Assembly: GCA_016649795.1 (NCBI GenBank)
Contig: JAENWZ010000105.1
Coordinates: 1 to 7,401 of the forward strand
Direction: 5' to 3'
Length of the DNA stretch: 7,401 nt
Source: Proteiniphilum sp.
Lineage (GTDB): Bacteria; Bacteroidota; Bacteroidia; Bacteroidales; Dysgonomonadaceae
Made by a program: the position numbers and the translations under genes. Shown in pieces: positions 1 through 5,574 of the stretch; position 1 is the stretch's first letter; each line of letters starts with the position of its first letter. The notes beneath the pieces are model-generated. The model had not been told where the DNA came from. It saw only the letters and a list, made by a program, of their open reading frames with translations, and did not search any database.

Positions 1-1
1 A

Positions 2-1120
2 GGGAGGGTTTATGTCTCCTTGGCCGGTCAGTCGTTGCATACGCTGGAGTTCAATGAGATGAGACAGCTCTCTTCCGGGATGGTCACAGAGGAGGTGGTG
101 AATCAGTTGAATAAGGCAGCCGAAAAATTCCAGCCCGAGATGAAGCGTAATTACAGAGTTGCCGATGTGGAGTATTATATTGATGATAAACCGGAACGTA
201 GTCCGGTGGGAGTGACAGGTTCACAGATAGAAGCCGGCTTTGAACTGATTGTAGGGCGTCCCAACCTCTTGACCAATATTCAGAAAAGCATCTCCTCGAA
301 AACAGAGCTGGAGATTGTGGATTATATTGTAGGAGCTACTGCCTCTGCTGAGATGGCACTCAACGAAGAAGAGAAAGAGCTTGGATGTGGTTTCCTGGAT
401 TTCGGTGCCGGCACCACCACCCTCACTGTATATAAAAATGGGATTCTCCGGCGTATGGTGGTCATCCCCTTTGGTGGTAAAAACCTCACGAAGGATATTT
501 GTGTACTGAACTTTACCGAGAATGATGCAGAACAGTTGAAGATAAAGTTTGGTAAAGCATTCGAGAACCAGGATGGTCCGCTTTTCTCATCCCCGTTTTC
601 ATCTAAACCTGATATCGACCTTGCAGAGCTGAACAAAGTAATTGGTATGCGTCTGGATGAAATCATCGCAAATATAAAGGAACAGTTAAGCCTCTCCGGC
701 TACGAAGGCCAGCTGGGAGCAGGATTAATTATCACCGGAGGTGCATCACAACTCAGGAATCTCGATATTTATCTCACACAAAAGCTAAAATTGTCAGTGA
801 GAAAAGCATCAGCGAAGAAGACCTTGATAAACAATGCTCCCGAACTAATCAACGATCCCTCCTACACGCAGGTGCTGGGCATGCTCCTTAGCGCAGAAGA
901 GGATTGCGAGCAGGTGACAGTTGAGTCTTATGATGACGATGAGAGAGATGAGAGCCGATCCTTCTCATCCGGCTGGTTTGGAGGAAGCAAAAAGAATAAT
1001 CCTAAACCTGAGAAGAAGGAGAAGAAACCGAAACCGAAACCTGTAAAGAAAGAGGGGGGATTCATTTCAAAAATGGAAGATGTTTTCGGAAATATATTTA
1101 CGGAAGAAGATGATGAATAA
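2..1120 (+). CDS. ftsA: Cell division protein FtsA, 5' end cut off by the window
   Basis: FtsA is an actin-like ATPase that anchors FtsZ polymers to the inner membrane and recruits later divisome proteins. The frame is open to the left edge (first full codon at 2-4), so the true start and phosphate-1 motif lie outside; 372 codons are visible and roughly 70 N-terminal residues are probably missing. The fragment begins at the 1C subdomain (VYVSLAGQ, residues 3-10). It contains the phosphate-2 motif DFGAGTT (133-139) and the adenosine-side motif GGASQL (246-251). The tail has an acidic stretch (YDDDERDE), a Lys/Pro-rich linker (about 330-351) and a last segment, GGFISKMEDVFGNIF, with the spacing of an amphipathic helix; by analogy with the family this is the membrane-targeting sequence. 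It ends in acidic TEEDDE. The ftsZ start follows 20 bp after the TAA. A TTG at 20 is an internal codon, not a start. The identity is secure. Confidence 0.95.
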   Translation, partial: GRVYVSLAGQSLHTLEFNEMRQLSSGMVTEEVVNQLNKAAEKFQPEMKRNYRVADVEYYIDDKPERSPVGVTGSQIEAGFELIVGRPNLLTNIQKSISSKTELEIVDYIVGATASAEMALNEEEKELGCGFLDFGAGTTTLTVYKNGILRRMVVIPFGGKNLTKDICVLNFTENDAEQLKIKFGKAFENQDGPLFSSPFSSKPDIDLAELNKVIGMRLDEIIANIKEQLSLSGYEGQLGAGLIITGGASQLRNLDIYLTQKLKLSVRKASAKKTLINNAPELINDPSYTQVLGMLLSAEEDCEQVTVESYDDDERDESRSFSSGWFGGSKKNNPKPEKKEKKPKPKPVKKEGGFISKMEDVFGNIFTEEDDE

Positions 1121-1140
1121 CAGAGCAAAAACCGCAAGTA

Positions 1141-2433
1141 ATGGATGACGATATATTGGATTTTCAGATAGAGAGCCACACGGATGCTATTATCAAAGTG
1201 ATTGGCGTGGGGGGTGGCGGCGGGAACGCTGTGAACCACATGTTCCAAGAGGGCATCCATGATGTCTCTTTCGCTCTTTGCAATACCGATAATCAGGCGT
1301 TGATGGAGTCACCCGTGCCGGTGAAAGTGCAGCTGGGAGAAAATACGACCGGCGGTCTGGGTGCAGGCAACAAACCTGAAGTGGCAGAAAAAGCCGCTGA
1401 AGAGAGCGTTGATCTGATCGAAGATCTCCTGAACGACGGATCCAAAATGGTTTTCATCACTGCAGGTATGGGTGGTGGTACCGGAACAGGTGCTGCTCCC
1501 GTAGTGGCCCGCATAGCCAAGAATATGGGTGTGCTTACCGTAGGTATTGTGACCATCCCATTCATGTTTGAGGGTCCGCGAAAGATTGTCCAGGCACTGA
1601 AAGGTGTGGAAAAGATTGCGAAGAATGTGGATGCCCTGCTGGTGATCAATAACGAGCGTCTGCGCGATATATACAGCGACCTGACAATGCTCAACGCTTT
1701 TGCTCGAGCTGATGATACGCTGGCGACGGCTGCCAGGAGCATTGCTGAAATCATCACGGTGCATGGTCATGTGAACCTCGACTTTGCAGATGTGGAAACA
1801 ACACTGAAGGATGGTGGTGTAGCCATCATGAGCAGTGGTCTGGGCAGCGGTGATGATCGTATCAACGATGCGATAAAGAGTGCTTTGCACTCCCCCCTGC
1901 TTAACAACAACGATGTGTTCAGTGCCAAGAAGATTCTGATCAACCTCGCTTTTGGTGAAGAGAATCCGCTGATGATGGAAGAGATGAATGCACTGCACGA
2001 TTTCATGTCGAAGTTTAGCCGGGAGATAGAGGTGATTTGGGGTACAGCCGAGGAGAAAACACTGGGTGAACAGGTGAAGGTGACACTGCTTGCTACCGGC
2101 TTCTCCATCACCAGTATTCCGGGTATTCAGGAACAGCAGCAGGAAATAACGAGAGCTGAGGAGATTCAGCAACAGATAGAGAAGGATGCAAAAATTGAAC
2201 AGGACAAAAAGGATAAGGAGCTGATTGAGAAATATTACGGTAAAACAGGCCTGAAAACGCTCACCTCCGTGAACTATAGGCTCGAACCGTTTGTGCTGAC
2301 CATCGACGAGCTGGATGATGACAAGGTGCTTGAGGCTTTGGAGAAGACACCTGTCTTCAAACGTGAATCAGATTTCAATCCTCGTATTTTTAAATCGGAC
2401 ACACACCAGCAATCGACCTCCCTCTTCGATTGA
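1141..2433 (+). CDS. ftsZ: Cell division protein FtsZ, tubulin-like GTPase
   Basis: FtsZ polymerises with GTP into the cytoplasmic Z-ring that organises septum synthesis. The 430-residue protein has the nucleotide-binding loop GVGGGGGNAV (22-31), the tubulin signature GGGTGTGA (111-118), and the T7 loop NLDFADV (212-218) whose Asp residues complete GTP hydrolysis in the neighbouring subunit. The globular core ends near VTLLATGF (314-321). The linker (about 330-395) is unusual: its first part (329-368) is rich in Gln, Glu and Lys, looks helical, and ends in EKYYGK. The segment EKTPVFKRE (401-409) is my best candidate for the conserved tail peptide that binds FtsA, compared with the PAFLR type in other bacteria; this is inference, and about 20 further residues follow it. 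The ATG is preceded by an A-rich leader without a Shine-Dalgarno motif, as is usual in Bacteroidota. It is probably co-transcribed with ftsA upstream and the YqeY gene 41 bp downstream. Confidence 0.98.
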   Translation: MDDDILDFQIESHTDAIIKVIGVGGGGGNAVNHMFQEGIHDVSFALCNTDNQALMESPVPVKVQLGENTTGGLGAGNKPEVAEKAAEESVDLIEDLLNDGSKMVFITAGMGGGTGTGAAPVVARIAKNMGVLTVGIVTIPFMFEGPRKIVQALKGVEKIAKNVDALLVINNERLRDIYSDLTMLNAFARADDTLATAARSIAEIITVHGHVNLDFADVETTLKDGGVAIMSSGLGSGDDRINDAIKSALHSPLLNNNDVFSAKKILINLAFGEENPLMMEEMNALHDFMSKFSREIEVIWGTAEEKTLGEQVKVTLLATGFSITSIPGIQEQQQEITRAEEIQQQIEKDAKIEQDKKDKELIEKYYGKTGLKTLTSVNYRLEPFVLTIDELDDDKVLEALEKTPVFKRESDFNPRIFKSDTHQQSTSLFD

Positions 2434-2474
2434 TGGTGGTAAAGCATCACATTATCACAAAATCACATTAATAT

Positions 2475-2924
2475 ATGGCACTATTTGAAATCATTACAGA
2501 AGAGATTAAAAAGGCGATGCTTGCCAAAGAGAGAGTGCGTCTGGAAGCATTGCGGGGAATAAAAAAAGAGTTTCTGGAAGCAAAAACGGCTAAGGGTGCC
2601 GGTGATGAGCTTACTGATGAAACAGCTACCGCCATCTTACAGAAGATGGTGAAACAGCGTAAAGACAGTGCGGAGATCTACACTACACAGAACCGCTCCG
2701 ACCTGGCTGAGCCCGAGATTGAACAGATGAAAGTGATTCAGGAATTTCTTCCGGCACAGCTTACTACAGAACAGCTCGAAGCCGCGGTGAAGGGTATTAT
2801 TGTCGAAACAGGAGCCTCCTCCATGAAAGAGATGGGTAAGGTGATGGGATCGGCTACGAAGCTACTCGCCGGCAAGGCAGAAGGCAGGGCTATATCCGAG
2901 ATGGTGAAAAGGTTGTTGTCTTAG
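2475..2924 (+). CDS. GatB/YqeY domain-containing protein
   Basis: This small cytosolic helical protein belongs to the YqeY family, which resembles the C-terminal tRNA-binding tail domain of GatB from the glutamyl-tRNA amidotransferase. Free-standing YqeY proteins have no firmly established role, so I do not assign a reaction. At 149 residues it has the usual full family length. Recognisable family segments are KMVKQRKDS (57-65), NRSDLAEPE (73-81), FLPAQLT (91-97), and the glycine-rich tail GKVMG...LLAGKAEGRAIS (121-141). The ATG lies 41 bp after the ftsZ stop in an AT-rich spacer (CACATTAATAT before ATG) with no Shine-Dalgarno motif; no other start is better supported. Its position after ftsZ is a familiar arrangement in Bacteroidota and suggests it is the last gene of the division operon. 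It ends with TAG, 11 bp from the stop of the convergent gene. Confidence 0.93.
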   Translation: MALFEIITEEIKKAMLAKERVRLEALRGIKKEFLEAKTAKGAGDELTDETATAILQKMVKQRKDSAEIYTTQNRSDLAEPEIEQMKVIQEFLPAQLTTEQLEAAVKGIIVETGASSMKEMGKVMGSATKLLAGKAEGRAISEMVKRLLS

Positions 2925-2935
2925 AAAAAGCAGTA

Positions 2936-3643
2936 CTATATTTTCCTCTCATAAGGGACGTACACTTTCTTCAGGCGCTTATCGAGCAGATTGCTTTTAC
3001 GCGCCTTTTTTTCCAGCTTTTTCAATTCATTGCCGCGGTTTTTACCTGCATCAAAATCGTCTGTCAGCAGCAGGAGCGAAATCGTTTCATCGTCAATAAG
3101 ATCTATCGTGAAAACAACTGTTCGCTGTTCAATGATCTCGTTCTCGGCTAATCTGACCAGATAATCTTTGTCGGGGGTGTAATCGAACGCAATGGCATTG
3201 TAACCCATAGCAGATACAGCTATGGATGTCATCTTATCGTTCACAGACAAATAAATCTTTCCTTCACTGTCGGTTACTTTCCCTTCGACCAGCTTGTTGG
3301 ATTTGTTTCTTGATTCAACCAAAATAGTCTGAATAGGGTAATTATACGAACCCACCACTTTTACCACGCAGGTGTCTTTCCTGGAACCCTCTAAAGTCTG
3401 TGATGATGATTTGAGACCGGAATAATCAGTTGTGTGGATCAACAGGAAATTATCTGCCAGTTCATAGCTGCCTTCACCTACCTGTGCAACTGATAGTCCT
3501 GCAAAACCGGTGAGACGGAATGTTGCTTTGTCGTTCGTGAAAGCAAGTGAATCCAATCCGTTCTTAAATGTTCCCTCCAGCTGCTGGGCAAAGAGTGAAC
3601 AGACCGAAAGTAAAATGGATGCAAGTAATAGCAATTTTTTCAT
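2936..3643 (-). CDS. Exported protein of unknown function with beta-rich domains
   Basis: I do not recognise this family. The 235-residue protein starts at the ATG at 3643 because that gives a clear signal peptide (MKKLLLLASILLSVCSLFAQ, cleavage likely after FA or FAQ), so it should act in the periplasm or outer envelope. A Cys at 15 gives LSVC, a poor lipobox, so signal peptidase I is more likely. Residues 21-75 read as short beta strands with a lipocalin-like flavour (GTFKNGLDSLAF, VGEGSYELADNFLL). Residues about 92-168 (LVEGKVTDSEGKIYLSV, ...SAMGYNAIAFDY) resemble the beta-sandwich of carboxypeptidase-regulatory-like domains common in Bacteroidota; this is inference. The last 34 residues are strongly basic (13 Lys/Arg). 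The start is only 17 bp after the trxB stop, so it is probably translated from the trxB transcript, though a shared function is not implied. A longer reading from 3712 would overlap trxB and bury the signal peptide. Confidence 0.85.
   Translation of the reverse strand: MKKLLLLASILLSVCSLFAQQLEGTFKNGLDSLAFTNDKATFRLTGFAGLSVAQVGEGSYELADNFLLIHTTDYSGLKSSSQTLEGSRKDTCVVKVVGSYNYPIQTILVESRNKSNKLVEGKVTDSEGKIYLSVNDKMTSIAVSAMGYNAIAFDYTPDKDYLVRLAENEIIEQRTVVFTIDLIDDETISLLLLTDDFDAGKNRGNELKKLEKKARKSNLLDKRLKKVYVPYERKI
2973..3012 (+). terminator. Candidate rho-independent terminator for the ftsA-ftsZ-yqeY operon
   Basis: AGGCGC (2973-2978) pairs perfectly with GCGCCT (3001-3006), and an uninterrupted T run reaches 3012. 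This lies about 50 bp after the YqeY stop, in the right orientation to end the plus-strand operon. The weaknesses are a short 6-bp stem, a 22-nt loop, and a T run that is simply the complement of lysine codons in the opposing gene. It may therefore be coincidence. Confidence 0.3.
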
Positions 3644-3660
3644 GTGTGTAGCGTAATCGA

Positions 3661-4602
3661 TTATAATCCTTTCTCCGTCAGATAACGTTCCGCATCCATG
3701 GCGGCGCGACAACCGGTACCGGCAGCGGTGACAGCCTGGCGGTAGATGGGGTCGGCCACGTCTCCGCAGGCGAAGACTCCCTCGATATTGGTTCTTGTGG
3801 AAGGACTTTCCGTATTGATGTAACCCACCGCATCGAGATCGGTATAATCCTTGAATATCTCTGTGTTGGGTTTGTGTCCGATGGCAAGAAAGAAACCGTC
3901 AACCGCAATATCTCTCTTTTCTTCATCAGGCTCACCCATTCGTTTTACCAGATGCACTCCTTCTACCCCTTTTTCACCGAAGAGACCCACGGCATTATGC
4001 TCAAAAAGGATCTCAATCTTAGGATTGTTCATCACACGTTCCTGCATGATCTGCGATGCACGTAGGTATGGCTTGCGGACAATCATATAGACCTTGTCTG
4101 CCAGACCGGACAGATAGGTTGCCTCTTCACAGGCAGTATCGCCACCGCCCACGACGGCTACCTTCTTCTTACGGTAGAAAAAACCGTCACAGGTGGCACA
4201 TGCCGATACACCCTGACCGGCATATTTGGTCTCATCTGCCAGCCCGAGGTACTTGGCCGTAGCGCCGGTGGAGATGATCACTGTATCCGCTTCAATCACC
4301 TTTTCATTGTCGATAGTCACTCTCAGGGGACGCACGGAGAAGTCAACAGCGGTAGCTCTTCCCGATCGTACATCTGCACCAAATCTCATAGCCTGTTTTT
4401 TGAGATCTTCCATCATCTCCGGTCCTGTGATTCCGTCGGGATATCCGGGGAAATTTTCTACATCGGTGGTGGTGGTCAACTGTCCCCCCGGTTCCATTCC
4501 TTCATAAAGAACCGGCTCCAGATTGGCACGTGAAGCATAAATGGCTGCTGTATATCCGGCAGGCCCTGATCCAATGATCAGACATCTCACTTTATTGTCC
4601 AT
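3661..4602 (-). CDS. trxB: Thioredoxin reductase (NADPH)
   Basis: This cytosolic flavoenzyme passes electrons from NADPH through FAD and a redox-active disulfide to oxidised thioredoxin. The 313-residue protein is full length. It shows the FAD-binding GSGPAG (11-16), the GGQLTTTTDVENFPG segment (39-53), the catalytic CATC pair (Cys135, Cys138), the NADPH-domain glycine motif GGGDTA (152-157), and the C-terminal CGDVADPIYRQAVTAAG FAD motif. The NADPH 2'-phosphate motif, HRRxxxR in the E. coli enzyme, reads VRKPYLR here (175-181). The His is absent but three basic residues remain, so NADPH use is still likely. ATG at 4602 gives the expected short N-terminus before the Rossmann fold; its leader is A/T-rich without a Shine-Dalgarno motif. 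An upstream hairpin and candidate promoter suggest control separate from lolA. Bacteroidales such as B. fragilis depend heavily on this system for thiol redox balance. Confidence 0.97.
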   Translation of the reverse strand: MDNKVRCLIIGSGPAGYTAAIYASRANLEPVLYEGMEPGGQLTTTTDVENFPGYPDGITGPEMMEDLKKQAMRFGADVRSGRATAVDFSVRPLRVTIDNEKVIEADTVIISTGATAKYLGLADETKYAGQGVSACATCDGFFYRKKKVAVVGGGDTACEEATYLSGLADKVYMIVRKPYLRASQIMQERVMNNPKIEILFEHNAVGLFGEKGVEGVHLVKRMGEPDEEKRDIAVDGFFLAIGHKPNTEIFKDYTDLDAVGYINTESPSTRTNIEGVFACGDVADPIYRQAVTAAGTGCRAAMDAERYLTEKGL

Positions 4603-4620
4603 TTGTTATTAATATGTTTA

Positions 4621-4660
4621 AAACACCTTCTCCAATAGTTCATATCGGGAGAAGGTGTTT
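4621..4660 (-). terminator. 13-bp perfect stem-loop between lolA and trxB: terminator or trxB leader attenuator
   Basis: AAACACCTTCTCC (4621-4633) and GGAGAAGGTGTTT (4648-4660) are perfect inverted repeats around a 14-nt loop. Read on the minus strand the hairpin follows lolA and ends in only about four T residues before TAAACATATT. It could end the lolA transcript. However, only 18 nt separate it from the trxB ATG, too little for a promoter with a leader, so it must lie in the trxB 5' untranslated region unless that transcript is almost leaderless. Attenuation or mRNA protection are therefore alternatives. The hairpin is clear; its role is inference. Confidence 0.7.
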
Positions 4661-4676
4661 GGGTTTATAATTGTCT

Positions 4677-4707
4677 CAAAGGTACAACTAATCTTTTATT
4701 GGTGAAA
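4677..4707 (-). promoter_or_regulatory. Candidate Bacteroidetes-type promoter for trxB
   Basis: On the minus strand TACCTTTG (4684-4677) matches the Bacteroidetes primary-sigma -7 consensus TAnnTTTG exactly. TTTC (4707-4704), one base off the -33 TTTG, lies 19 bp upstream, within the accepted spacing. Transcription would begin near 4670, about 10 nt before the hairpin, giving a trxB leader of about 70 nt made up largely of that stem-loop. It sits about 100 bp past the lolA stop. The match is short and has not been tested. Confidence 0.5.
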
Positions 4708-4779
4708 CCGATATTGCCATTATCTATTTGTAGTAAATGAAACGTATGATATGTTGGGGATGTTTTTTTGGTATACTCC

Positions 4780-5427
4780 TTACCTGAGATCTACGATCTC
4801 CAGCTCCGGATGTACGGATTTGTCGAACTTGAATTCGGCATCACTGAATTTGTGATTGGCGTTATAGTTTGTAATATCTATTTTGTTTCTCATCCCGTTG
4901 CTCATCGTGAGGATTACCTGTACCAGCGTATGACTGCTTTTCTCTACCGCTACAGAGACAGCTTTGAAATCCTTGTTGGTGACCGCAGGCACCATCTCCA
5001 GAAGATGCACTTTTTTACCGTTCACCGTTTGAGAGAGGGGTGTTTTCAGGGTGTATCCGTTTTTGTACATTCCCAGGAGTGCCAGCGGGCTGATGACAGC
5101 TATCTCCTGACCGGTGGGGTTGCTGATGTTTACTTCGTCCACATCTTTCAACCATACCCATTGTGTTTCACCATCGAACCAGATATTCATCGCTTCCATT
5201 TCAAGTTTAAACCTGTCGCCCTTAATGAAAGCTTTCCCCGTTTGCGTCATATAGGTTGTTCCGTCGGCTTCCATTGTCGTGGATGTGAACGACAGAATAA
5301 TTCCCTGTGATGCCTCGTAGGCAGTGTAGGCTTTGTCTAAAATGGTTTTTGCCTCGCCCGGGCTCTGCGCAGATGCTACGAAAGCGAAGAGGAGTGCAGC
5401 TATGGTAAGTATATTTCTTTTCATCAT
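4780..5427 (-). CDS. LolA-like outer membrane lipoprotein carrier protein
   Basis: LolA-family proteins are periplasmic chaperones that carry lipoproteins from the inner to the outer membrane. This 215-residue protein has a signal peptide (residues 1-20, VASA then Gln21) followed by the helix-then-curved-sheet pattern of the family: GEAKTILDKAYTAYEAS (24-40), the strand GKAFIKGDRFKLEM (64-77), and the diagnostic WFDGETQWVW (83-92) leading to NPTGQE (103-108). It matches the LolA-like group common in Bacteroidota, which is divergent from E. coli LolA, so I leave the gene symbol blank. Two consecutive ATGs (5427, 5424) are possible starts; an A-rich leader (AAAAGAAAAAG) precedes the first. The ftsK stop is 147 bp upstream and no good promoter match was found in that gap, so co-transcription with ftsK is plausible. 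trxB follows after 177 bp, beyond a hairpin. Confidence 0.9.
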   Translation of the reverse strand: MMKRNILTIAALLFAFVASAQSPGEAKTILDKAYTAYEASQGIILSFTSTTMEADGTTYMTQTGKAFIKGDRFKLEMEAMNIWFDGETQWVWLKDVDEVNISNPTGQEIAVISPLALLGMYKNGYTLKTPLSQTVNGKKVHLLEMVPAVTNKDFKAVSVAVEKSSHTLVQVILTMSNGMRNKIDITNYNANHKFSDAEFKFDKSVHPELEIVDLR

Positions 5428-5510
5428 CTTTTTCTTTTGAGAGTTCTCATTGTATACTAGACAGAAAAGAGAGCAGCTGGTTTAACGGTCCGGTCTCAGA
5501 TTCCCGCTTT

Positions 5511-5558
5511 CAGTTCCCTGTTGTTGTGCCGCGGAATGGTTCAACCCCGGGGGAACTG
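5511..5558 (-). repeat. 8-bp inverted repeat in the ftsK-lolA spacer
   Basis: CAGTTCCC (5511-5518) and GGGAACTG (5551-5558) are perfect inverted repeats separated by 32 bp. On the minus-strand transcript a second GTTG/CAAC pairing is possible inside the loop. No T run follows, so this does not look like an intrinsic terminator. It may be an RNA structure in the ftsK-lolA message or chance. The rest of the 147-bp spacer holds no convincing gene. Confidence 0.35.
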
Positions 5559-5574
5559 CTTAAGAACGATCCAT

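Noticed and set aside
2..56. GGAGGG followed by ATG at 12, looking like a ribosome site and start
   Set aside because: That frame stops after about 15 codons; the sequence belongs to ftsA in another frame, which is open through the window edge.
1309..2172. Long minus-strand open frame (287 codons) lying inside ftsZ
   Set aside because: It is antisense to an unmistakable ftsZ, encodes a His/Cys-rich composition typical of shadow frames, and has no recognisable domain or signal.
2446..2470. Direct repeat ATCACATTA twice, 16 bp apart, between ftsZ and the YqeY gene
   Set aside because: It is short, in AT-rich sequence, and likely to arise by chance; no operator can be named.
3644..3712. N-terminal extension of the exported protein gene to an ATG at 3712
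   Set aside because: It would add 23 residues overlapping the trxB 3' end and place the obvious signal peptide internally.
3713..3722. Perfect palindrome CCGGTACCGG
   Set aside because: It lies in the conserved TAAGTGC coding region of trxB and is explained by codon choice.
4688..4720. 10-codon minus-strand frame (ATG to TAG) upstream of trxB as a possible leader peptide
   Set aside because: It overlaps the predicted promoter and would end before the predicted transcript start; nothing supports translation.
4768..5310. Plus-strand open frame of 180 codons antisense to the LolA-like gene
   Set aside because: The opposite strand carries a full LolA-like protein with signal peptide and family motifs; this frame shows no domain.
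4771..5458. GTATACT present at both ends of the LolA-like gene
   Set aside because: A 7-bp match is too short to suggest insertion-site duplications, and the gene looks native.
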